A stretch of 24,475 bases of DNA from Succinimonas sp963628765 (GTDB taxonomy: Bacteria; Pseudomonadota; Gammaproteobacteria; Enterobacterales; Succinivibrionaceae), in assembly GCA_963628765.1 (NCBI GenBank), contig CAVGFV010000069.1, forward strand, positions 1-24,475. Direction: 5' to 3'. Positions within the stretch are counted from its first letter, which is position 1. Every line of letters starts with the position of its first letter. Under the pieces are notes generated by a model. That model was not told where the DNA came from and made no database searches. It worked only from the letters and a program-made list of their open reading frames with translations. The position numbers and the translations under genes are program-made. Shown here one piece after another: positions 1-7,784 of this stretch.

Positions 1-184
1 GTTCCTTTTTCCATACCTTAGGAACTATCGTTTACACAAAATATTATACACTATCTTTTTAATTAATGAACACTGTATAAACGTACTGATACCATGTTAG
101 ACAAAAGATAAAAAAGTTTTTCACACTCAAATCAGTAACTAGCAACCAATTTCTAAAAACAATTAGCATCTAAGGCAGAATTTT

Positions 185-1426
185 ATGTCATCTTATTCAC
201 TATCAGCTTTTAAGATAAGACTAATCTATTCAATTATTAATGACGTATTTAATGAAGATGTTTCTCTAGATAAAGCCTATTCAAAATATTTCCATAAACT
301 AAAACTTGAGGCTCAAGAACAGGCTCTCATTGTTAACCTTACAAACGACGTATTTCGAAGACTTAACTACTACACCCATATAGCAGGTTACAGAAAAGTT
401 AAAGATATCAAAAAGCATATTAATAAATTAATTTGTGCTATTCATGTTGTTCACCATTGGCCAGTACCACGTTTACCTGAATGTGAAGATTTTTCTACCA
501 AAGAAGCCATAAGCCGCATGGAAGAAGCAGATGATATTCCTAACCTTAAATATGGTTGCCCACAATGGCTTGACGAACTAGGTCAAAAGGAATTGGGCGA
601 AAAGTGGGAAACTGAAAAACAATATTTATCTACAGAGCCACGTCGCTTTATCCGCGTAAACCGCCTCAAGATAAGCCCAGAAGAGCTCATAACCTCTTTG
701 GCACAGGAAAAGATTCGCGCGAAGACTGTTCCTGACCATCCTGATGCTTTAGAAATTTTAAGTAATGCATCTATTTTTAGAAGCTCCGCTTTTAAGAATG
801 GCTTTTTTGAACAACAAGATATCGGCTCTCAAGAAATATCAGCTTTCTTACAAGTTGCCCCAGGTATGAAGGTTATCGATGCTTGTGCTGGTGTAGGCGG
901 AAAAACTTTACATCTAAGTGCCTTAATGCGCGGTAAAGGCGTAATCATTGCCATGGATGATAAGGAATGGAAACTTAAGGAACTAAAAACTCGAGCTAAG
1001 CGTGCCGGAGCCTTTAACATCGAAACAAGACTCATTGACACCACCAAAGTTATAAAAAGACAACATGGCAAAGCAGACAGAGTTCTTTTAGATGTACCTT
1101 GCTCAGGAACTGGCGTTCTTAAACGTAATCCTGAAGGTAAGTGGAGTGATGCTTCCCAAAAAATTGCCGAACTTGTTAACATCCAAGCGGACATCTTAGA
1201 AAGATATTCCAAGATGACAAAGAAGGATGGTTACCTCGTGTATTCTACCTGCAGTATCCTTCCTTCCGAAGACCATGAACAAGTAGCCAAATTCCTTACC
1301 AAAAATAATAATTTTGTTCTTGAAGAAGAAAAGACTGTATTCCCTTCTGAAGGTGGTGATGGTTTCTATATGGCAAGACTTAAAAAGATTGCTGATGCTC
1401 CAGAATCCAACGCTACTGAAGAATAA
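185..1426 (+). CDS. RsmB/NOP2/Sun-family RNA (cytosine-5) methyltransferase
   Basis: Predicted S-adenosylmethionine-dependent enzyme that makes 5-methylcytosine in RNA, most likely 16S rRNA, in the cytoplasm. The 413-residue protein has an N-terminal part (about 1-145) in the position of the NusB-like RNA-binding domain of RsmB, then the Rossmann methyltransferase core. Motif I is VIDACAGVGGK (230-240). Motif IV is DVPCSGTGVLKRNP (303-316) with the release cysteine C306. Motif VI is YSTCSILP (353-360) with the nucleophile C356. The C-terminal GGDGFYMARLKK is also typical. The start has AAGG nine bases upstream. The PCSGTGVLKRNPEGKW form and divergent N-terminus resemble a generic RsmB/NOP paralogue more than E. 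coli RsmB, so no symbol is given. The family is certain; the exact target base is not. It stands alone and converges on deaD. Confidence 0.9.
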   Translation: MSSYSLSAFKIRLIYSIINDVFNEDVSLDKAYSKYFHKLKLEAQEQALIVNLTNDVFRRLNYYTHIAGYRKVKDIKKHINKLICAIHVVHHWPVPRLPECEDFSTKEAISRMEEADDIPNLKYGCPQWLDELGQKELGEKWETEKQYLSTEPRRFIRVNRLKISPEELITSLAQEKIRAKTVPDHPDALEILSNASIFRSSAFKNGFFEQQDIGSQEISAFLQVAPGMKVIDACAGVGGKTLHLSALMRGKGVIIAMDDKEWKLKELKTRAKRAGAFNIETRLIDTTKVIKRQHGKADRVLLDVPCSGTGVLKRNPEGKWSDASQKIAELVNIQADILERYSKMTKKDGYLVYSTCSILPSEDHEQVAKFLTKNNNFVLEEEKTVFPSEGGDGFYMARLKKIADAPESNATEE

Positions 1427-1450
1427 TTTTCTTGTAATAGAACTCTAACT

Positions 1451-1483
1451 AAAAAGCCACTTGATAAAATCAAGTGGCTTTTT
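1451..1483. terminator. Bidirectional intrinsic terminator between the methyltransferase gene and deaD
   Basis: A perfect 10-bp stem (GCCACTTGAT at 1456-1465 with ATCAAGTGGC at 1469-1478) encloses a 3-base loop. It is flanked by an A run on the left and a T run on the right. Both strands therefore give a stem followed by U residues, so it can end the plus transcript and the minus-strand deaD transcript. Confidence 0.9.
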
Positions 1484-1534
1484 CAATATTATCGAGTATC
1501 TTCAATAGCTAATCTAAGCAAGATATTGAGAAGA

Positions 1535-3631
1535 TTAGGCACCGAACTTAAATGGCACACCTCTAAGAACACGGCCCTTCTTTCCTGACGGTTCTTCACG
1601 TCTAGAATGATTTAAACCTAAATCATCACCAAAACGATCTTTACCATGGCGTCTACCTTGACCTCTATCTCCGTTACGATCACGGAAATTGCCACCTCTA
1701 CCACCATGCTTAGAGGATGAATCCTTGTCATCGCTGTAGTACTCACGAATTGAAAGCGGACGTCCACAAACAACAGCTTGCTTTAATACAGCAATGGTCT
1801 TACTTGGCATTCCTTCAGGTAAATCTATAGTTGAGAAGCTATCAAATATATTGATGCTACCAATATAACGGCTTTCGATAGCACCTTCGTTAGCAATAGC
1901 TCCAACTATCTGACCTGGCTTAACACCATTCTTATGTCCCACCGCTATACGGTATCTCACCATCTTAAGTTCAGGGAATTCTTTAAGAGGATCCGCTTCT
2001 GCAGAAAATGACTTTCTCTTACGTCTATCTGGATACTCATCAATAGACTTCTGTTCTGGTTCTGGCTCAGATTCATCAACTAATAATGGCTTTCCACCAT
2101 TTAACATACGAGCAAGGCTAGCACATAACACAGCTGGATCTACTGCATTGTCGGCAAGGATGCTATCGATAAGCTCTTTGTATGGCATTAGTTCATCTTC
2201 TGAAATGTTCATGCTTGCAAGAATATTTTCTTTAAACTTTTCAAGGCGATGATTATTGATGTCTTCCTTGGTAGGCATCTTCATAGGCTCAATAGGTTGG
2301 TTAGTAACCTTTTCTATCAAGCGGAGCATGCGTCTTTCTCTTGGAGAAACGAAAAGAATCGCATCGCCAGTCTTACCTGCACGTCCTGTTCTACCAATAC
2401 GGTGTACATAAGACTCTGGATCAAATGGAATATCATAATTCACAACGTGCGTGATTCTATCCACATCCAAGCCTCTAGCCACAACGTCGGTTGCCACTAG
2501 AACATCCAATTGACCATTTCTAAGTTTATCAACTACTTTTTCACGAATCTTTTGAGGAATATCACCATGAAGTGCTTCACAAGCAATACCTCTTGTGGCT
2601 AACTTCTGAGCTAAATCTTCAGCATCGGTTTTGGTTCTAGTAAAAATAAGTAACGCATCATAAGGCTCCACTTCAAGAAGTCTTGTGAGAGCATCAATTT
2701 TATGTAAACCAGAAACCAACCAGTATCTTTGTCTTACGGTAGTTGCTGTAGCTGTTTTTGAAGCAATTTTAATTTCTTTTGGTGATTTAAGATTTTGCTT
2801 AGCTACTCTCTTAATAACATCAGGCATAGTTGCTGAAAACAAAGCTGTTTGGCGTTCTTCAGGGCATTTTGAAAGGATCCATTCCACATCATCAATAAAG
2901 CCCATCTTTAACATTTCATCGGCTTCATCAAGTACTAAATACTTGATATGGGATAAATCAAGTTTGCCTCTGTTAATAAGGTCCATGATTCTACCAGGGG
3001 TGCCAACAACTAATTGGGTACCGCGATTTAAGGCATGAATCTGTTTATCATAAGAAGATCCGCCATAAACAGGTAGAATTCTGAAATCTTTAATATATTT
3101 AGCAAATGAGGTACAAGCTTCTGCTACCTGAATTGCCAATTCTCTTGTTGGTAACAGGATTAGAGCTTGAACTACATGTTCTTTAGTATCAATTTTAGAA
3201 AGAATAGGTAAAGCAAAAGCCGCAGTCTTACCAGTACCAGTCTGAGCTTGACCAATGATATCAAGGCCATTAAGGAGTGGGCCTATAGCTTTACTTTGAA
3301 TAGGAGATGGGGTTTCAAATCCCAAATCTTTAATAGCGTGTAAAACTTCTTCCGAAATACCTAATGAATCAAAAGTTAATGATTCTTTTGAAGGTTTTCC
3401 TTCCAAAAGCTCTTCTGCTTGATTATCTAGTTCTTCAAGGTTAACCGTGCCTTGTTGATTTTGTTCTTCATAAAACTTAGCTTGCTTTTCTTTTTTCTTT
3501 CTATCGTGAACATGCTTCTCAGAAGCATTGTTATTTTCTTGATTAGAAGAGTTTTCTTTTTTGTTTGACAATCTATTTTCAAATTCTCTAAGGATTTTAT
3601 CCTCTTCTTCTGCTGTATCAATAAACCGCAT
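1535..3631 (-). CDS. deaD: DEAD-box ATP-dependent RNA helicase DeaD (CsdA)
   Basis: Cytoplasmic RNA helicase that unwinds structured RNA during ribosome assembly and mRNA decay, notably at low temperature. In the 698 residues: Q motif around 87-112, Walker A AQTGTGKT (129-136), PTREL (161-165), TPGR (211-214), DEAD (235-238), SAT (266-268), ARGLD (385-389) and HRIGRTGR (410-417). Residues about 556-631 form the DbpA-type RNA-binding domain, with VGAIANEGAIESRYIG very like E. coli DeaD. The tail (640-690) is Gly/Arg-rich. It differs from E. coli in a charged, low-complexity N-terminal extension of about 85 residues; E. coli DeaD starts almost at the Q motif. The start is well supported by AAGGA upstream and no other Met precedes the core. 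A promoter candidate lies about 245 bases upstream, giving a long leader. Confidence 0.95.
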   Translation of the reverse strand: MRFIDTAEEEDKILREFENRLSNKKENSSNQENNNASEKHVHDRKKKEKQAKFYEEQNQQGTVNLEELDNQAEELLEGKPSKESLTFDSLGISEEVLHAIKDLGFETPSPIQSKAIGPLLNGLDIIGQAQTGTGKTAAFALPILSKIDTKEHVVQALILLPTRELAIQVAEACTSFAKYIKDFRILPVYGGSSYDKQIHALNRGTQLVVGTPGRIMDLINRGKLDLSHIKYLVLDEADEMLKMGFIDDVEWILSKCPEERQTALFSATMPDVIKRVAKQNLKSPKEIKIASKTATATTVRQRYWLVSGLHKIDALTRLLEVEPYDALLIFTRTKTDAEDLAQKLATRGIACEALHGDIPQKIREKVVDKLRNGQLDVLVATDVVARGLDVDRITHVVNYDIPFDPESYVHRIGRTGRAGKTGDAILFVSPRERRMLRLIEKVTNQPIEPMKMPTKEDINNHRLEKFKENILASMNISEDELMPYKELIDSILADNAVDPAVLCASLARMLNGGKPLLVDESEPEPEQKSIDEYPDRRKRKSFSAEADPLKEFPELKMVRYRIAVGHKNGVKPGQIVGAIANEGAIESRYIGSINIFDSFSTIDLPEGMPSKTIAVLKQAVVCGRPLSIREYYSDDKDSSSKHGGRGGNFRDRNGDRGQGRRHGKDRFGDDLGLNHSRREEPSGKKGRVLRGVPFKFGA

Positions 3632-3909
3632 AATTTTCCTTAATCATAAAAAGAATCTCTCTAGAGGCGGCTCATTCCCCAAACAGTATCATTAACTAAT
3701 GCCAAATCAAACACACAGAAAATCAGAGCTAAAAGACAAGCAGATACCAACCGAAAGATAATGCAAAAAAATATATTATCTGTAGCGTAGACTTATAAAA
3801 GCCAACCTGAAGCCTAAAAATTCTTAAATAAGAAAAATACCAGCTCTAAAATATGAACCAACTCCGAGACAGTCACCGCTATTATAAGGGAGACTGAATA
3901 TTTTTTCTA
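3632..3909 (-). promoter_or_regulatory. Candidate deaD promoter and long 5' leader
   Basis: On the minus strand a perfect -10 TATAAT lies at 3886-3881 with a 4/6 match to the -35 (TAGAAA, 3909-3904) at 17-base spacing. Transcription would begin near 3874, leaving about 240 untranslated bases before deaD. From memory, E. coli deaD also has a very long leader. No coding sequence or riboswitch that I recognise lies in it. The leader contains three GTTGG repeats and the pair TTTAGAGCTG / TTTAGCTCTG, whose meaning is unknown. This covers most of the gene-free stretch between deaD and leuB. Confidence 0.5.
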
Positions 3910-4016
3910 AAAATTTGCACTAAAGCAAAGTTTTTTTTAATTTACTATTTTGTTTGTTGCCTTAGACGTTTGATTTACAAAAACAAAGAAACGAATACAG
4001 TAACAAATCCTTGCGT

Positions 4017-4053
4017 TATAATGTAGCCATTGTTAAATCAATTAGTACTAATT
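4017..4053 (+). promoter_or_regulatory. Candidate leuBCD promoter with downstream palindrome
   Basis: A consensus -10 TATAAT is at 4017-4022; no convincing -35 is seen at 16-18 bases. A perfect 14-bp palindrome, AATTAGTACTAATT, at 4040-4053 would lie just after the predicted transcription start (near 4029), the position of a repressor operator. I found no leuL-like leader peptide and no attenuator hairpin before leuB. Confidence 0.45.
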
Positions 4054-4078
4054 AGTCGTTCAATATTTGGAGATAAAG

Positions 4079-5176
4079 ATGTCTCAAACTTTTAATGTTG
4101 CAGTTCTACCAGGCGATGGAATTGGCCCTGAAGTCATGGCACAAGCTGTAAAAGCTTTAAAGGCTGTTGAAAAAAAATTTGATGTTAAATTCAATTTAAC
4201 AGAATGCTTCGTTGGTGGTAAAGCTATAGATGAAACAGGTTCTCCACTACCTCAAGAAACATTAAAAATCTGTGAACAATCTGATGCCATCCTTTTTGGC
4301 TCTGTAGGTGGTCCTAAGTGGGATAAACTTCCACCAGATCAGCGCCCAGAAAGAGGCGCTTTACTTCCTTTGAGAAAGCACTTCAAGCTTTTCTGTAACC
4401 TCCGCCCTGCAAAAATTTACCAGGGCCTTAACACCTTATCACCTCTCAGAAAAGATATTTCTGACAAAGGCTTTGATATGGTTGTGGTAAGAGAACTTAC
4501 TGGTGGTATTTACTTCGGCCAGCCTAAAGCACGTGAAGGTAGCGGTCCTGAAGAAGTTGCTTACGATACTGAAATTTATCATCGTTACGAAATTGAACGT
4601 ATTGCAAAGATCGCTTTCGAATCAGCAATGCTTAGAAAGAAGAAGGTAACCTCTGTTGATAAGTCTAACGTATTACAGAGCTCTATCCTTTGGCGTGAAG
4701 TTGTTGCAGAAGTTGCTAAGAACTATCCAGAAGTAGAACTTAACAATATCTATATCGATAACGCAACAATGCAGCTCGTAAAGGATCCATCTCAGTTCGA
4801 TATCCTCCTTTGCAACAATATGTTTGGTGATATCCTTTCTGACGAATGTGCAATGGTAACTGGCTCAATGGGTATGCTTCCAAGTGCAAGCTTATCAGAA
4901 AGCGGATTTGGCCTCTATGAACCTGCTGGTGGCTCTGCTCCTGATATCGCAGGCAAAAATATTGCTAACCCTGTAGCTCAAATTCTTTCAGCTGCTTTAA
5001 TGCTCCGTTATAGCTTCAAGTTAGAAGAAGCTGCACAAGCAATTGAAAAAGCTGTATCTGAAGTATTAGCAGAAGGCTACTTAACTGGCGATCTTATTGC
5101 TAGTGGCACTGCAAAACACGACACCCAAACTACATCACAAATGGGTGACCTCATCGCAGCAAAAATTATCGGCTAA
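4079..5176 (+). CDS. leuB: 3-isopropylmalate dehydrogenase
   Basis: NAD-dependent enzyme of leucine biosynthesis that oxidises and decarboxylates 3-isopropylmalate to 2-oxoisocaproate; cytoplasmic homodimer. The frame opens earlier at a TTG (4067), but that TTG overlaps the GGAG Shine-Dalgarno (4069-4072). ATG 4079 lies six bases after GGAG and gives 365 residues, the usual family length. Visible motifs: LPGDGIGPEV (10-19), the substrate-binding arginines in PLRKHFKLFCNLRP (97-110), RELTGGIYFG (138-147), DKSNVLQSS (194-202), NNMFGDILSDE (246-256) with metal-binding D251 and D255, and EPAGGSAPDIAGK (281-293). It is the first gene of leuB-leuC-leuD; leuA is not next to it. The gap to leuC is 24 bases. 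Confidence 0.97.
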   Translation: MSQTFNVAVLPGDGIGPEVMAQAVKALKAVEKKFDVKFNLTECFVGGKAIDETGSPLPQETLKICEQSDAILFGSVGGPKWDKLPPDQRPERGALLPLRKHFKLFCNLRPAKIYQGLNTLSPLRKDISDKGFDMVVVRELTGGIYFGQPKAREGSGPEEVAYDTEIYHRYEIERIAKIAFESAMLRKKKVTSVDKSNVLQSSILWREVVAEVAKNYPEVELNNIYIDNATMQLVKDPSQFDILLCNNMFGDILSDECAMVTGSMGMLPSASLSESGFGLYEPAGGSAPDIAGKNIANPVAQILSAALMLRYSFKLEEAAQAIEKAVSEVLAEGYLTGDLIASGTAKHDTQTTSQMGDLIAAKIIG

Positions 5177-5200
5177 AACACCGAAACTAAAGGAATTTAT

Positions 5201-6598
5201 ATGGGTAAAACTCTGTACGACAAGCTCTATGAAGCACACATAGTATGTGCAACTCCAGGAGAATTGCCGATTCTTTATATTGATAGACATCTTCTTCATG
5301 AAGTAACCAGTCCTCAAGCTTTTGCGGGCATTGCATTCCACAATAGAAAAATCCGCAGACCTAACCTTACTTGGGCGACTATGGATCATAACGTGTCTAC
5401 CACCTCAACTGATATCGCAGCTTGTGGTGAACAAGGCCGCATTCAGATGCAGACACTTATTGATAACTGCACTAAATTCGGTGTGCCTCTTTATGGTCTA
5501 GGTCATGAATGGCAAGGTATTGTCCACGTAATCGGACCACAACTTGGTATTACAATTCCTGGCGTAACCCTCGTTTGTGGTGACTCACACACCGCAACCC
5601 ATGGTGCTTTTGGTGCATTAGCATTCGGAATTGGAACCTCCGAAGTCGAACACGTAATGGCAACCCAGACCATTAAACAGCAAAAATTTAAGAATATGAA
5701 AATCGAGGTAACCGGCAAACTTGCCAATGGTGTTACCGCCAAAGATATCATATTAACTATTGCTGCTAAACTCGGCACCGGTGGTGGTACTGGATACGCT
5801 GTTGAATTTTGTGGCGAAGCTGTAAGAAACCTTTCAATGGAAGGTCGTATGACTCTTTCTAACATGGCTATCGAAATGGGTGCCAAGGTTGGTCTTATTG
5901 CTCCTGATGAAACCACATTCAACTATGTAAAAGGACGCCCATTTGCTCCTAGTGGCAAATTATGGGATGAAGCATTAGCTTATTGGAAAACCTTAAATTC
6001 TGATAGTGATGCTAAATGGGATGCTGTTGTTACCATTGATGGTACAAAGATTACCCCAATGATCACTTGGGGTACCAACCCAGGTCAGGGCATTGGCGTT
6101 AATGATGATATCCCAGCTCCTGAAGATTTTGATAATGAAATCGACAAGCATTCTTGCGAAAAAGCCCTCCAATACATGGATTTAAAGCCTCATACCAAGT
6201 TAACTGATGTCAAAATCGATAAAGTATTTATTGGTTCTTGCACCAATGGTCGTATCGAGGATATCAGAGCAGCTGCAGCAGAAATCAAGGGTCGTCATCT
6301 AGCTTCTTGGGTTCGTGGTATTGTTGTTCCAGGATCACAAGAAGTTAAGAAGGTTGCTGAAGCTGAAGGTCTTGATAAACTTTTCATCGAAGCAGGCTTT
6401 GAATGGAGACTTCCAGGATGCTCTGCTTGTCTTGGCATGAATAGCGATAGAGTTCCTTCTGGTGAACGTTGCGCAAGCACTTCAAACAGAAACTTCGAAG
6501 GTCGTCAAGGACGCGGTGCTCGTACACATCTAGTTAGCCCTACTATGGCAGTTGCTGCTGGAATCGCTGGTCATTTCGTAGACGTTCGTGAGTTCTAA
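5201..6598 (+). CDS. leuC: 3-isopropylmalate dehydratase large subunit
   Basis: Large subunit of isopropylmalate isomerase, which with LeuD converts 2-isopropylmalate to 3-isopropylmalate using a [4Fe-4S] cluster. At 465 residues it is family length. The aconitase-type motifs are complete: CGDSHTATHGAFGALAFGIGTSEVEH (126-151), GSCTNGRIEDIRAAA (345-359) and LPGCSACLGMN (404-414). The cluster ligands are C347, C407 and C410. The C-terminal CASTSNRNFEGRQG and HLVSPTMAVAAG are also present. AGGA lies six bases before the ATG. The stop codon overlaps the Shine-Dalgarno of leuD, so the two subunits are likely translationally coupled, as expected for a heterodimer. Confidence 0.97.
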   Translation: MGKTLYDKLYEAHIVCATPGELPILYIDRHLLHEVTSPQAFAGIAFHNRKIRRPNLTWATMDHNVSTTSTDIAACGEQGRIQMQTLIDNCTKFGVPLYGLGHEWQGIVHVIGPQLGITIPGVTLVCGDSHTATHGAFGALAFGIGTSEVEHVMATQTIKQQKFKNMKIEVTGKLANGVTAKDIILTIAAKLGTGGGTGYAVEFCGEAVRNLSMEGRMTLSNMAIEMGAKVGLIAPDETTFNYVKGRPFAPSGKLWDEALAYWKTLNSDSDAKWDAVVTIDGTKITPMITWGTNPGQGIGVNDDIPAPEDFDNEIDKHSCEKALQYMDLKPHTKLTDVKIDKVFIGSCTNGRIEDIRAAAAEIKGRHLASWVRGIVVPGSQEVKKVAEAEGLDKLFIEAGFEWRLPGCSACLGMNSDRVPSGERCASTSNRNFEGRQGRGARTHLVSPTMAVAAGIAGHFVDVREF

Positions 6599-6608
6599 GG
6601 AGAACAAT

Positions 6609-7220
6609 ATGCAGAAATTCACAATACATGAAGGCCTTGCTGTTCCTCTTGATGCAGCTAACGTTGATACTGATCAGATCATTCCTAAGCAGTTCCTTCA
6701 AGCTGTAACAAGAACCGGTTTTGGAGTACATCTTTTTAACGATTGGCGTTATCTTGATGAAGCTGGCACTAAACCAAATCCAGACTTTATCCTCAACTAT
6801 CCTAGATACAAAGGTGCAACTATACTTGTTGCAAGAGAAAACTTTGGTAATGGCTCTAGTAGAGAACATGCTCCTTGGGCTCTTCAGGATTACGGCTTTA
6901 AAGTAATTATCGCATCTAGCTTTGCTGATATTTTCTACAACAACTCTCTCAACAATGGACTTTTGTTAGTAAAACTTACAGAAGAAGAAGTTGATGCCCT
7001 TCATAAAGAAATTAACAAGAATGAAGGCCAGAAAATAACAGTTGATCTTGAAAAGATGACTGTAACCTGTAATTCTTTATCTTTTAAATTCACCTTAGAC
7101 GAATTCAGAAGATATTGTCTTTTAAACGGACTTGATAACATCGATTTAACTCTCTTACATGGGAAAGAAATCAGTGCCTATGAAGCTAAATTACAGCCTT
7201 GGATTTTTGTTAATAAGTAA
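6609..7220 (+). CDS. leuD: 3-isopropylmalate dehydratase small subunit
   Basis: Small subunit of isopropylmalate isomerase, the swivelling substrate-recognition domain that partners LeuC. A GTG at 6588 opens the frame earlier but lies inside leuC. ATG 6609 follows AAGGAG (6597-6602) by six bases and gives 203 residues starting MQKFTIHEGLAVPL, the family's usual N-terminus. Recognisable signatures are NVDTDQIIPKQFL (18-30), NFGNGSSREHAPWAL (78-92) and ASSFADIFYNNSLNNG (102-117). It is the last gene of the operon and is followed at once by an intrinsic terminator. Confidence 0.97.
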   Translation: MQKFTIHEGLAVPLDAANVDTDQIIPKQFLQAVTRTGFGVHLFNDWRYLDEAGTKPNPDFILNYPRYKGATILVARENFGNGSSREHAPWALQDYGFKVIIASSFADIFYNNSLNNGLLLVKLTEEEVDALHKEINKNEGQKITVDLEKMTVTCNSLSFKFTLDEFRRYCLLNGLDNIDLTLLHGKEISAYEAKLQPWIFVNK

Positions 7221-7239
7221 AATCTAACTAAATAAATAA

Positions 7240-7280
7240 AAAGAGAAACAAACTTTTAAGTTCTTGTTTCTCTTTTTTTT
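7240..7280 (+). terminator. Intrinsic terminator of leuBCD
   Basis: A 12-bp stem (AAAGAGAAACAA at 7240-7251 with TTGTTTCTCTTT at 7264-7275) is followed by a run of T to 7280. The loop contains a further small ACTT/AAGT pairing. It starts 20 bases after the leuD stop. Confidence 0.88.
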
Positions 7281-7356
7281 ATTGTTCAAAAAGGAAATTT
7301 TCACAAAGTAATCTGCAACCGACCTAACATCAAATATCCCATAATTTATAAATTAA

Positions 7357-7385
7357 TTGCCATAAATACCTTATGTTTTTATAAT
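7357..7385 (+). promoter_or_regulatory. Strong sigma70-type promoter of the small PilZ gene
   Basis: TTGCCA (7357-7362, 5/6 to consensus) and TATAAT (7380-7385, 6/6) are separated by exactly 17 bases. This is the best promoter by eye in the window. The start of transcription would be near 7392, giving a leader of about 40 bases that ends in AGAGG, nine bases before the ATG. The gene is therefore probably transcribed alone. Confidence 0.75.
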
Positions 7386-7432
7386 TTTTAACCAAACTTG
7401 GCTTTGTTCAGCTAAAAAAGAGGTATTACAGC

Positions 7433-7726
7433 ATGGACAGTACCAGAGAAAGACGTACATATATTAGAGTAGAGCTTCCTGTTTCTTGCATGATCGTTTA
7501 CGCAGGTAAAAGACTTCCTGGAGAATGTCTTAACATCAGTGCAACAGGTATGTCTATTACCATCAAAACTGGTTTTAACCTACATATTGGTGATGAAGTT
7601 GAAATAAAACTTGATGACGAATCAGACGATCTACCGCCTCTTGATGCTAAAGCAAAGGTTGTGCGAATTATAGATGCTGAAAGTAGACAATACGGAATTC
7701 AGTTCATTGCCCAAATGGGAAAATAA
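7433..7726 (+). CDS. Single-domain PilZ protein, predicted c-di-GMP receptor
   Basis: A 97-residue protein made up of a PilZ domain and nothing else. Both c-di-GMP-binding signatures are present: the N-terminal RxxxR is R8-T-Y-I-R12, and the (D/N)xSxxG motif is N34-I-S-A-T-G39, followed by the usual hydrophobic strand. The C-terminal QYGIQFI strand is also typical. No signal peptide or membrane segment. Such small PilZ proteins act as adaptors that bind c-di-GMP and then a partner (flagellar, pilus or exopolysaccharide machinery). The partner cannot be read from this context, because its neighbours are leuD and a convergent transporter gene. It has its own promoter and is monocistronic. Confidence 0.9.
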   Translation: MDSTRERRTYIRVELPVSCMIVYAGKRLPGECLNISATGMSITIKTGFNLHIGDEVEIKLDDESDDLPPLDAKAKVVRIIDAESRQYGIQFIAQMGK

Positions 7727-7728
7727 TT

Positions 7729-7759
7729 CGGGCTCGGAGCGCAAGTAAGAGGGAGCCCG
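7729..7759. terminator. GC-rich inverted repeat between convergent genes
   Basis: Just after the PilZ stop, CGGGCTC (7729-7735) pairs with GAGCCCG (7753-7759) around a 17-base loop. It is far more GC-rich than its surroundings. No T run follows on either strand, so it is at best a weak terminator or an mRNA 3'-end stabiliser for the two convergent transcripts. Confidence 0.4.
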
Positions 7760-7784
7760 GATTATATATAAGGCGCTCAAAAGA

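Noticed and set aside
1..184. Inverted repeat GTTCCT/AGGAAC (1-25) as a terminator of a gene to the left
   Set aside because: Only six base pairs with a 13-base loop and no T run after it; too weak at the window edge to call. No gene was seen in this stretch.
829..1212. Minus-strand open frame inside the methyltransferase gene
   Set aside because: Shadow of the real gene, which carries all catalytic motifs; the antisense product resembles nothing.
4067..4078. TTG start for leuB four codons upstream
   Set aside because: The TTG overlaps the GGAG Shine-Dalgarno that serves ATG 4079, and family length favours ATG 4079.
3910..4078. leuL-type leader peptide and attenuator before leuB
   Set aside because: No short frame with leucine codons; the ATG at 4021 is followed directly by a stop codon, and no terminator/antiterminator pair was seen.
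6588..6608. GTG start for leuD overlapping the leuC end
   Set aside because: No Shine-Dalgarno before it; AAGGAG lies between it and ATG 6609, which also gives the usual LeuD N-terminus.
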